DNA of 7,263 nucleotides from Sphingomonas bacterium. GTDB taxonomy: Bacteria > Pseudomonadota > Alphaproteobacteria > Sphingomonadales > Sphingomonadaceae. Below are positions 1 through 6,408 of the stretch, piece after piece. A program made the translations under genes and the position numbers. How positions within the stretch are numbered: position 1 is the first letter of the stretch; each line of letters opens with the position of its first letter. Under the pieces are notes generated by a model. The model did no database searches. It had not been told where the DNA came from and saw nothing but the letters and a program-made list of their open reading frames with translations. The stretch is from positions 1-7,263 of the forward strand of contig NZ_CAHJWX010000082.1 in NCBI RefSeq assembly GCF_903643065.1, in the 5' to 3' direction.

Positions 1-2220
1 GCGCCCGACTCGCGCTCGACCGAGCTGACCGACGGGCAACAGGGCGCGCCCGGCGGCCCCACCGCCGCCGTCGACGGCGCCACCACGGCCGGGGACGTGA
101 TCGTCACCGCCAACAAGCGCGCGGAGAACATCCAGAACGTGCCGCTGGCCGTGTCGGTGATCGCGCCCGCGCAGCTCGCCGCCGCCGGCGTGCGCAACTT
201 CGCCGACCTGGGCAAGATCGCGCCCTCGCTGGTGGTGCGCCCGGCGGAGCAGCCGCAGAACTCCAACGTGTCGTTGCGCGGCGTCGGCACCTTCGCGTTC
301 GGGATCGGCGTCGAATCGAGCGTCGCGGTGCTGGTCGACGAGGTGCCGCTCGCGTTTCAGGCACGCGCCTTCACCGACCTGCCCGATGTCGAGCGGATCG
401 AGGTGCTGCGCGGGCCGCAGAGCACGCTGTACGGCAAGTCGGCGTCGGCCGGCCTGGTCAACCTGATCACCCGCGATCCCACCAGCGAACTGCGCGTCCG
501 CGCCAACGCGGTGGGCACCACCGACGAGGAAGCGGGCGCGAACTTCAGCATCTCCGGGCCGCTGACGCCCAATCTCGGCTATGTCGTCTCCGCCGCGTAT
601 AACTACTGGGATGGCAACGTCCTCAACCGGTACAACGACAAGGAGGTGAACGGGCGCGAGACGCTCAACCTGCGCGGCAAGCTGCGCTGGAAGCCGACGG
701 ACACGGCGTCGCTTACCGTGTCGCTCAACTATGTCGACGGCAACACCGATGTCGGCCGTCCCTTTGTTCACATCTCGCCCAACGCGCGGCTGCGCGGCAA
801 TGCCGCGCTGACGCCGGCGGTGGTGTTCCCGGGCGTGACGATCGGGCCGGACAATCAGGACATCAGCAACAATTACGATTCGCGCACGCGCTACAGCGGC
901 GGCGGGGGCTATGTCCGCGCCGAGATCGGCGTGCTGAACGACCTGAACCTCGTCACAATCACCTCGTACGACCGGTTCCACCTGTACGACTATCTCGACC
1001 AGGACGACACGTCGTCGACCGCGACGGTGGGCAGCAACAACCAGATCGGCCAGTTCCGCTCGGAACAGGAGACGCAGGAGGTCCGGCTGCAATCGCCGGG
1101 CGACAAGCCGTTCCGCTATACGGTGGGCGGCTATGGCGCGCGCGTGATCTTCGAGCGGCCGTTCGTGCGCGGGCCCTATTTCTCGCTCGCCAACTGGAAC
1201 GCGCGCGCGCAGTCGAACCAATATGCCGGTTTCGCGCAGGTCGACTGGACGGTGGTGCCCAGCCTGACGCTGACCGGCGGCGGCCGCGTCCAGCACGAGC
1301 GCGTCTCGTACCGGTATCGCGACAACCTCGCCAACACCTCGTTCAGCGGGGCCGCGAACGACACCGCCGGCACCTATCGCGCCAGCGCCCGATATGCCTT
1401 CACGCCGGACGTGAGCGCGTTCGCAACCTATGCCACCGGCTACAAGGGCCAGACCTATGATCTGACCACGGGCTTCAACGCGAACCGTGCCGCCGCCGGC
1501 CCGATCCGGCCGGAACGCTCGCGCGACAAGGAGGTGGGCGTCCGCAGCCAGTTCCTCGATCGCCGGGTGACGCTGAACGCCACCTATTTCGACACGACCT
1601 ATCGCAATCTCCAGGCGCAGACGATCGAGACGCTGGCGGACGGCACGTCCAACTACCGGCTGACCAATGTCGGCCGGCTCAATACCAAGGGCGTGGAGGT
1701 CGAGGCCTCGGCGCGGGTCGCGCAGGACTTCAACCTGAACGGCGCGGTGACCTATCTCGACGCCAGATACACCAGCTTCCCCGTCGCCCAATGCTACCCG
1801 TTGCAGACCGCCGCCCAGGGCTGCACCGGCTCGCCGGGGCGGCAGAACCTGACGGGCACGCGCGCGATCCAGGCGCCCAAGTGGAAGTTCAACGTCAGTG
1901 CCGACTATTCCCCGTCACTGGGCGGGCATCTGCGTGGCGTCGCGCAGGCGAACTGGCAATATCAGACCAAGGTGTTCTTCACGCCGGTCGATCCGGAGAC
2001 GATCCAGGGCGCCTATCACATCGTCAATGTCGGGCTGGGCGCGCGGGACGAGGACCGGCGCTGGGAAGTGGTGGCGTTCGTCAACAACGTCTTCGACCAG
2101 CAATATTACGGGTCGCTGGTCAACACGGCAGGCAATTTCGGCAGCAACATCGCGACGCAGGCGGTGCTGCCGCGCGATTCCCGCCGCTATGGCGGGCTGC
2201 GGCTGGCGCTGAACTTCTGA
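1..2220 (+). CDS. TonB-dependent outer-membrane receptor (5' end missing)
   Basis: This is a 22-stranded-barrel type receptor that imports a bulky ligand across the outer membrane using TonB/ExbBD energy. The frame is open from the first base, giving 739 visible residues; the signal peptide and true start lie left of the window. A GTG at 97 is an internal valine of the TonB-box-like DVIVTA (94-111), not a start. The plug domain follows, with VSLRGVGT and the conserved VERIEVLRGPQSTLYGKSA stretch (about 391-444). The barrel contains a Cys pair (QCYPL...QGCTG, about 1789-1826) often seen in sphingomonad receptors. It closes with the C-terminal signature VNNVFDQQYYG...RRYGGLRLALNF ending in Phe, as expected for BAM-dependent insertion. 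The ligand cannot be read from the sequence. The next two genes concern glucuronate, so a glucuronide or uronic-acid oligosaccharide is inferred; a siderophore receptor is the main alternative. The family call is firm and the substrate is speculative. Confidence 0.95.
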   Translation, partial: APDSRSTELTDGQQGAPGGPTAAVDGATTAGDVIVTANKRAENIQNVPLAVSVIAPAQLAAAGVRNFADLGKIAPSLVVRPAEQPQNSNVSLRGVGTFAFGIGVESSVAVLVDEVPLAFQARAFTDLPDVERIEVLRGPQSTLYGKSASAGLVNLITRDPTSELRVRANAVGTTDEEAGANFSISGPLTPNLGYVVSAAYNYWDGNVLNRYNDKEVNGRETLNLRGKLRWKPTDTASLTVSLNYVDGNTDVGRPFVHISPNARLRGNAALTPAVVFPGVTIGPDNQDISNNYDSRTRYSGGGGYVRAEIGVLNDLNLVTITSYDRFHLYDYLDQDDTSSTATVGSNNQIGQFRSEQETQEVRLQSPGDKPFRYTVGGYGARVIFERPFVRGPYFSLANWNARAQSNQYAGFAQVDWTVVPSLTLTGGGRVQHERVSYRYRDNLANTSFSGAANDTAGTYRASARYAFTPDVSAFATYATGYKGQTYDLTTGFNANRAAAGPIRPERSRDKEVGVRSQFLDRRVTLNATYFDTTYRNLQAQTIETLADGTSNYRLTNVGRLNTKGVEVEASARVAQDFNLNGAVTYLDARYTSFPVAQCYPLQTAAQGCTGSPGRQNLTGTRAIQAPKWKFNVSADYSPSLGGHLRGVAQANWQYQTKVFFTPVDPETIQGAYHIVNVGLGARDEDRRWEVVAFVNNVFDQQYYGSLVNTAGNFGSNIATQAVLPRDSRRYGGLRLALNF
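94..111 (+). other. TonB box coding segment (DVIVTA)
   Basis: Codons 94-111 read Asp-Val-Ile-Val-Thr-Ala, followed by NKRAENIQNVPLAVSVI. This matches the usual position and form of the TonB box just before the plug domain in proteobacterial receptors. It shows that the coding region starts well upstream of the GTG at 97, because that GTG lies inside the motif. Confidence 0.75.
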
Positions 2221-2237
2221 CACCGGCCGCGTGCGAC

Positions 2238-2242
2238 GGGAG
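2238..2242 (+). promoter_or_regulatory. Ribosome binding site deciding the uxuA start
   Basis: GGGAG lies 9 nt before the ATG at 2252 (15 nt before the ATG at 2258). It is downstream of the GTG at 2231, so it cannot serve that start. The same octamer, GACGGGAG, precedes the GH2 start at 3409-3416, suggesting both genes use the same kind of translation signal. Confidence 0.6.
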
Positions 2243-2251
2243 CTGCTCGCC

Positions 2252-3427
2252 ATGCGCATGACGCTGACGATGCGGTGGTTCGGGCCGGCCGATCCCGTGC
2301 CGCTGCGCGACATCCGCCAGGCGGGCGCGACGGAGGTGGTGACCGCGCTGCACGAGCTGCCCAACGGCGCGGTCTGGCCGGCCGACGCCCTCGCCGCGCG
2401 CCGCGCGCAGGTCGAGGCGGCCGGGCTCGGCTGGACGGTGGTGGAGAGCCTGCCCGTCCATGAGGAGATCAAGCGGCGCGGGCCCGGTTGGGACCAGCTG
2501 ATCAACGCGTTCTGCCGGAGCCTGGTCAATCTGGCGGGGGCGGGGATCGGCACCGTCACCTATAATTTCATGCCGCTGCTCGACTGGACGCGCACGGACC
2601 TGGCGTGGCCCATGCCAGATGGCGCGCTGGCGCTGCGCTATGACCCGGTGGCGGTGGCCGCGTTCGACCTGCACATCCTGCGGCGGCCGGACGCGGCGGC
2701 GGACTATCCCGCCGCGATCGTCGAGGCGGCCGCGCGTCGCCATGCCGTGATGGACGAGGCGGCGCGGCACCGATTGACGCGCACGATCATCGCCGGCCTG
2801 CCCGGCAGCGAGGAGAGCTTCACGGCCGACCAGTTCCGCGCGGCGATCGCCGGCTATGACGGGCTCGACGCCGAGCGGTTGCGCGCGAACCATGTCGCGT
2901 TCCTCCAGGCGGTCTGCCCGGTCGCCGACGAGCTGGGGCTGCGGCTGGTGGTTCATCCTGACGACCCGCCGTTCCCGCTGTTCGGCCTGTCGCGCGTGGT
3001 GAGCACGGAGGCCGACCTCGTCCGGCTGTTCGAGCTGGTGCCCAATCCGTCCAACGGCCTGTGCCTGTGCACCGGCTCGCTGGGCGTGCGCGCCGACAAC
3101 GACCTGCCCGGCATGGTCGAGCGGCTGGGCGAGCGGATCGGCTTCCTGCACCTGCGGTCCGTCCAGCGCGAGCCGGACGGCGCCTTTCATGAGGCGGCGC
3201 ATCTGGAGGGCGATGCCGACCTGCCCGCCGTGGTCGCCGCGGTGCACCGGCTGCAGCGGCGCGAGGGCCGCGCGATCCCGATGCGCCCGGATCACGGCCA
3301 TCAGATGCTGGACGATCTCGGCAAGCAGACCAATCCCGGCTATTCGCTGCTCGGGCGGATGCGCGGGCTGGCCGAGTTGCGCGGGCTGGAGCGCGGCATT
3401 GCGCAGGTGACGGGAGTGATGGAGTGA
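2252..3427 (+). CDS. uxuA: D-mannonate dehydratase UxuA
   Basis: UxuA dehydrates D-mannonate to 2-keto-3-deoxy-D-gluconate in the cytoplasm, the step after fructuronate reductase in D-glucuronate catabolism. I start it at ATG 2252 (391 aa) rather than GTG 2231 (398 aa), because GGGAG sits 9 nt upstream of the ATG and E. coli UxuA (about 394 aa) begins only a few residues before its RWYGP motif, equivalent to RWFGP here; ATG 2258 is also possible. Family motifs run through the whole length: VVTALHELPNG, VVESLPVHEEIK, YNFMPLLDWTRTDL, HPDDPP, CTGSLGVRADND, FHEAAHL and RPDHGHQMLDDL. Likely divalent-metal ligands are His235, Cys273, His300 and Asp347; their spacing closely follows the His/Cys/His/Asp set known from the Streptococcus suis enzyme. 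It lies 31 bp after the receptor stop and overlaps the GH2 gene by 4 bp, so it is probably in an operon. The protein looks intact, with no missing motif. Confidence 0.96.
   Translation: MRMTLTMRWFGPADPVPLRDIRQAGATEVVTALHELPNGAVWPADALAARRAQVEAAGLGWTVVESLPVHEEIKRRGPGWDQLINAFCRSLVNLAGAGIGTVTYNFMPLLDWTRTDLAWPMPDGALALRYDPVAVAAFDLHILRRPDAAADYPAAIVEAAARRHAVMDEAARHRLTRTIIAGLPGSEESFTADQFRAAIAGYDGLDAERLRANHVAFLQAVCPVADELGLRLVVHPDDPPFPLFGLSRVVSTEADLVRLFELVPNPSNGLCLCTGSLGVRADNDLPGMVERLGERIGFLHLRSVQREPDGAFHEAAHLEGDADLPAVVAAVHRLQRREGRAIPMRPDHGHQMLDDLGKQTNPGYSLLGRMRGLAELRGLERGIAQVTGVME
3412..3416 (+). promoter_or_regulatory. Ribosome binding site of the GH2 gene inside the uxuA 3' end
   Basis: GGGAG within the last codons of uxuA is 7 nt before the GTG at 3424. 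The uxuA stop (TGA 3425-3427) overlaps that start as GTGA. This arrangement normally allows ribosome re-initiation and translational coupling, and it supports the GTG as the genuine start. Confidence 0.6.
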
Positions 3428-5286
3428 TCCGTCGGCTCGTCGTCGCGATGCTCGCGGCCACCCCCGTCGCCGCCCAGCAGGCGCCGCCGCCCTCGCCGAC
3501 CCCGCTGCTCGTGGCGGCGGACCTGCGCGACGGGCTGGACCTGTCGGGGCCCTGGCACTGGTCGATCGATCCGTTCCGCTCGGGGCTGGCGGGCTTCCAT
3601 GGCGAGACGCCCGATCCGGGGCAGCAGCGCTGGCGCGATGTCGACGTTCGCGCGGAGATGAAGCGCGACCGCCGCGTCCTGGACGAGTTCGATCTCGCCC
3701 ATTCGCCGCTGACCAGCCTGCCCTCGTCCTGGCTGACGCAAGCGCCCGAGCTGCGCCACTATCAGGGGCTGATGTGGTATCAGCGCGTCTTCGCCGGTCC
3801 CGCGCATCGGCAGGGCCGTTACTTCCTGCGCTTCGGCGCGGCGAACTACGCCACGCGCGTGTACCTGAACGGGCGGGAGGTCGGGCGGCATGAGGGCGGC
3901 TTCACGCCGTTCGCGTTCGACGTGACCGCGCTGCTGCGCGATGGCGACAATCAGGTCACGGTCGGCGTCGACTCGCAGGCGACGCCCGCGACGGTGCCGC
4001 CGCCGGTGACCGACTGGGAGAATTACGGCGGGATCACGCGCGACATCCGCCTGATCCGGACACCCGACACCTATGTCGACGACGCCTGGGTGCGGCTGAC
4101 GCGCGACGGCCGGCTGGCGGCGGACGTGCATCTCGACGGTCCCGCGGCGGCCAACCACGCGGTGCACCTCGGCATCGCCGCGCTCGGGCTGGATCGCGAC
4201 GGCGTGACGGACGCGCGCGGTGACTGGCACGCCACGATGCCGGTGCCGCGCAAGCTGGTGCGCTGGTCGCCGGAGGATCCCCGGCTGTACGACGTCGCGG
4301 TGACGGCGGGCGCGGATCGGTGGCGCGACCGGATCGGCTTCCGCACGATCACCGTGCGCGGGCCCGACATCCTGCTGAACGGCAAGCCGATCTTCCTGCG
4401 CGGCATCTCCATGCACGAGGAGGAGCTGGGCACCGAGCCGACGCGCGCGATGACGCCCGCCGCCGCGCGCGCGCTGCTGACCGAGATCAAGGATGGCCTG
4501 CACGGCAATTACGTCCGGCTCGCGCATTACCCGCATTCGGAGGTGACGCTGCGGCTCGCCGACGAGCTGGGGCTGCTCGTGTGGAGTGAGGTGCCGGTCT
4601 ATTGGCTGGTCGCCTGGTCCGATCCCGACACGCTGGCGCGCGCGCGGGCGATGGTGGCGGAGAATATCGGCCGCGACCGCAATCGCGCCGCCATCGCGAT
4701 CTGGAGCGTCGCCAACGAGACGCCGGTGACCGACGCGCGCAACGCGTTCCTGCGCACACTGGTCGCCGATGTGCGCCGCCTCGACGACACGCGGCTGGTC
4801 AGCGCCGCGCTGCTGGTCGATCGCGCCACCGCGAACGGCCATCCGGTGATGACGCTCGCCGACCCGCTCGCCGATGCGCTCGACGTGATGGCGGTCAACA
4901 CCTACAACGGCTGGTACACGCCCGACCGTCTCGCCGATCTGCCCGCGAGCGAGTGGCGCGTGCCGGCGGACAAGCCGTTGATCTTCTCCGAGTTCGGCGC
5001 GGATGCGCGCGCGGGCTTTCACGACATCGCGACCGAGCAGAAGTTCTCGGAAGAATATCAGGCCGATTACTATCGCTCGACGCTGGCGATGGCGGACAGG
5101 CTGCCGACGCTCCGCGGCATGTCGCCCTGGATCCTCAAGGATTTCCGCTCGCCGCGCCGCCAGAACCCGGACTTCCAGCAGGGCTGGAACCGCAAGGGGC
5201 TGATCTCCGAAACCGGGCAGCGCAAGGCGGCGTTCGACGTGCTCGCGCGCTACTATGCGGGCCGGGCGGACGCGCCCCCTCGATAG
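3424..5286 (+). CDS. Secreted glycoside hydrolase family 2, probable beta-glucuronidase
   Basis: This retaining GH2 enzyme of 620 aa is predicted to release terminal beta-D-glucuronic acid. The GTG start overlaps the uxuA stop and opens a Sec-type signal peptide (MIRRLVVAMLAATPVAA, cleavage probably after Ala17), so it should be periplasmic or exported. Domain order is a sugar-binding jelly-roll (about 35-205, ending in NYGGITRDIRLI, Asn200-Ile208), an Ig-like domain (about 208-310), and a TIM barrel (about 318-612) opening with NGKPIFLRG and MHEEE. The catalytic acid/base is Glu432 (WSVANE) and the nucleophile Glu523 (FSEFGA); their 91-residue spacing equals that of E. coli UidA (413/504). 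Asn589 and Lys591 (WNRKG) form the NxK motif that contacts the uronic-acid carboxylate. The segment before the acid/base is about 20 residues shorter than in E. coli UidA, so it looks like a 'no loop 1' enzyme. A beta-galacturonidase is possible, but the adjacent uxuA belongs to the glucuronate branch. I give no symbol because orthology to uidA is unproven. Confidence 0.92.
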   Translation: MIRRLVVAMLAATPVAAQQAPPPSPTPLLVAADLRDGLDLSGPWHWSIDPFRSGLAGFHGETPDPGQQRWRDVDVRAEMKRDRRVLDEFDLAHSPLTSLPSSWLTQAPELRHYQGLMWYQRVFAGPAHRQGRYFLRFGAANYATRVYLNGREVGRHEGGFTPFAFDVTALLRDGDNQVTVGVDSQATPATVPPPVTDWENYGGITRDIRLIRTPDTYVDDAWVRLTRDGRLAADVHLDGPAAANHAVHLGIAALGLDRDGVTDARGDWHATMPVPRKLVRWSPEDPRLYDVAVTAGADRWRDRIGFRTITVRGPDILLNGKPIFLRGISMHEEELGTEPTRAMTPAAARALLTEIKDGLHGNYVRLAHYPHSEVTLRLADELGLLVWSEVPVYWLVAWSDPDTLARARAMVAENIGRDRNRAAIAIWSVANETPVTDARNAFLRTLVADVRRLDDTRLVSAALLVDRATANGHPVMTLADPLADALDVMAVNTYNGWYTPDRLADLPASEWRVPADKPLIFSEFGADARAGFHDIATEQKFSEEYQADYYRSTLAMADRLPTLRGMSPWILKDFRSPRRQNPDFQQGWNRKGLISETGQRKAAFDVLARYYAGRADAPPR

Positions 5287-5611
5287 CGCCAGGCGGGCAA
5301 GCGCGGACTTTGGCCAGATCAGCGTCCGCTTCTTGCGCTTTGACACCGGCGAAGGCGGTGTCTCCGCTCGACCGCCAGCGGGACGAGACCCGCACCTGAT
5401 CGAACAGGTGATGCCCGAGCAGCGTCAGGATCGTACCGCCGCTCAACGCGACGAACCCGATCGCCGCCGCCGCCAGATCGCCCGCCGACGTTTCGTGCCC
5501 GCCGACCGAGGCGAACAGCTGGCGCATCGTCGCGACGCCGAGCGCGAGCAGGGCCGCGCCGATCGCACGCAGCCCTAGATCGCCTCGCCATCCCCATCGC
5601 TCGCGCCGCAT
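5135..5611 (-). CDS. Hypothetical small two-helix membrane protein (C-terminal tail doubtful)
   Basis: I do not recognise a named family. From ATG 5611 the frame gives 158 aa. The first 80 residues look like a real membrane protein: a basic start (MRRERWGWRG), hydrophobic segment 1 (about 12-28, LGLRAIGAALLALGVAT), a short polar loop (GGHETSAGD), hydrophobic segment 2 (about 46-66, AAAAIGFVALSGGTILTLLG), then HHLFDQVRVSSRWR. The start is chosen because GGAGGG (5621-5616) sits 4 nt before ATG 5611; the ATG at 5623 has no clear ribosome site. From about residue 109 the frame runs antisense to the GH2 gene for 152 bp and becomes a Pro/Ser/Arg-rich string, which suggests that the ancestral stop was lost or the frame shifted near 5300-5370. 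It follows kdpE on the same strand after 107 bp and may be co-transcribed with kdpDE. Function is unknown. Confidence 0.5.
   Translation of the reverse strand: MRRERWGWRGDLGLRAIGAALLALGVATMRQLFASVGGHETSAGDLAAAAIGFVALSGGTILTLLGHHLFDQVRVSSRWRSSGDTAFAGVKAQEADADLAKVRACPPGAIEGARPPGPHSSARARRTPPCAARFRRSAPCGSSPAGSPGSGGAASGNP
5299..5331 (+). terminator. Weak candidate intrinsic terminator after the GH2 gene
   Basis: GCGGAC (5303-5308) can pair with GTCCGC (5324-5329) across a 15-nt loop. A further AA/TT pairing is possible if GC at 5301-5302 bulges out. It begins 13 nt after the GH2 stop and is followed by TTCTTGCGCTTT, which is only moderately T-rich, so termination strength is uncertain. The same bases are also covered by the tail of the minus-strand ORF. 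Confidence 0.3.
5342..5362. repeat. Small perfect inverted repeat (7-bp arms)
   Basis: GACACCG (5342-5348) and CGGTGTC (5356-5362) are perfect reverse complements around a 7-nt loop. Neither strand shows a T-run after the stem, so I do not call it a terminator. It lies just downstream of the weak GH2 terminator candidate and inside the minus-strand ORF, where it encodes DTAFAGV. It could add to a bidirectional transcription stop between the convergent genes, or be incidental. Confidence 0.35.
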
Positions 5612-5718
5612 GCCGCCCTCCATGACCACGGCGAGCCATCTATCCTCGCGGGCATAGGGTTTGGAGACGGTCGGGGCGGCGTCTGCATAGCTATTGCATA
5701 GGGTCGGGCGTCGCCGGT
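5612..5718. promoter_or_regulatory. Intergenic region with three 11-bp-phased GCATAG repeats
   Basis: This non-coding gap lies between the kdpE stop and the start of the small membrane ORF, both on the minus strand. GCATAG occurs at 5652-5657, 5685-5690 and 5696-5701, at offsets of 33 and 11 bp; the first and last extend to the 9-mer GCATAGGGT (5652-5660, 5696-5704). The patch 5685-5700 is locally AT-rich and nearly palindromic (TGCATAG/CTAT-T-GCA). AGACG (5665-5669) and CGTCT (5680-5684) could form a 5-bp stem. Helical phasing is typical of cooperative regulator sites, and the location would suit an operator or promoter for the small gene. I could not fit a confident -35/-10 pair on either strand. 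Confidence 0.4.
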
Positions 5719-6408
5719 TCAGGAATCGGCGATCAACCGATAGCCGATGCCCAGTTCGTTGACGATCAGCGTCGGGCGCGCCGGATCGGGTTCCAGCTTC
5801 TGACGAAGGTTGCGCACGACGATGCGCAGGTAATCGACGCGCCGATCCACCTCGTGCGGCCACGCGGCCTGGAGGATGCGCTGGTGCGTGACGACCCGGC
5901 CGGGGTGGAGTGCTAGCTGGTGGAACACCTCGAATTCCTTGCGGGTGAGGTGCACCGCCTCCCCGTCGCGGGTCACCTCGCGATTGGCGAGGTCGACCCG
6001 CACCGCGCCCGCGCGCAGCACCGCCGTCGCGCCCTCCGCTTCCAGCCGATCGCGCAGCGTCGCGCGCAGCCGCGCCAGCACTTCCTCGCTGTCGAACGGC
6101 TTGGTGATGTAATCATGCGCGCCCAGATCGAGCGCCGCGACCTTCTGGTCGGTAGCATCGCGCGCGGAGACGACGAGGATCGGCGCCGCCTGCTGTTGCC
6201 GCAGCAGCTGCACGATCTCCAGCCCGTCGCGATCGGGCAGGCCGAGATCGAGCAGGATCGCGTCGGGACGCCTCGACCTGGCGAGCGCCAGCGCCTCGGC
6301 CGCCGTGGTCGCCTCGATCGGCTCGTAGCCGGCGCGCGCCAGCGTGGCGCCCAGCAGGCGGCGGATGTATACTTCGTCATCGACGATGAGGATGCGCTGG
6401 CCGGTCAT
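5719..6408 (-). CDS. kdpE: KdpE, OmpR/PhoB-family response regulator
   Basis: KdpE is the cytoplasmic DNA-binding partner of KdpD and in characterised bacteria activates the kdpFABC potassium-uptake operon under K+ limitation or osmotic stress. The protein is 229 aa, close to E. coli KdpE (225 aa). The receiver domain (about 4-120) has the acidic pocket Asp10/Asp11, phospho-acceptor Asp54 (ILLDLGLP), Ser81 (VVSARD) and Lys103 (ITKPF). The winged-helix effector domain (about 130-227) carries HLTRKEFEVF, VDYLRIVVRNLRQKLEPDP and the terminal ELGIGYRL, all very KdpE-like. The frame is open further upstream, but ATG 6408 is chosen because it gives the standard N-terminus (MTGQRILIVDDE) and overlaps the kdpD stop as ATGA, which implies translational coupling; no strong Shine-Dalgarno precedes it. 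No target promoter is visible in the window. Confidence 0.95.
   Translation of the reverse strand: MTGQRILIVDDEVYIRRLLGATLARAGYEPIEATTAAEALALARSRRPDAILLDLGLPDRDGLEIVQLLRQQQAAPILVVSARDATDQKVAALDLGAHDYITKPFDSEEVLARLRATLRDRLEAEGATAVLRAGAVRVDLANREVTRDGEAVHLTRKEFEVFHQLALHPGRVVTHQRILQAAWPHEVDRRVDYLRIVVRNLRQKLEPDPARPTLIVNELGIGYRLIADS

Noticed and set aside
2120..3301. A 393-codon minus-strand open frame antisense to uxuA.
   Set aside because: It has the same shadow character (Arg/Gln/His-rich, low complexity), while the plus strand encodes UxuA with all family motifs.
3340..5346. A 668-codon open frame on the minus strand, antisense to the whole GH2 gene and the end of uxuA.
   Set aside because: The translation is a His/Arg/Gln/Pro-rich string with no domain motif, as expected from the complement of a GC3-biased gene. 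The plus strand carries clear GH2 catalytic motifs. High GC makes such long shadow frames common.
5255..5578. A plus-strand 107-codon frame downstream of the GH2 gene.
   Set aside because: Its product is a charged Arg/Asp/Gln-rich string, the complement of the hydrophobic minus-strand ORF, which has the better ribosome site and membrane-protein pattern.
5640..5720. A sigma-70 promoter in the GCATAG repeat region.
   Set aside because: CTATGC-like -10 candidates exist on the minus strand, but I found no acceptable -35 at 16-18 bp spacing, so I report only the repeats.
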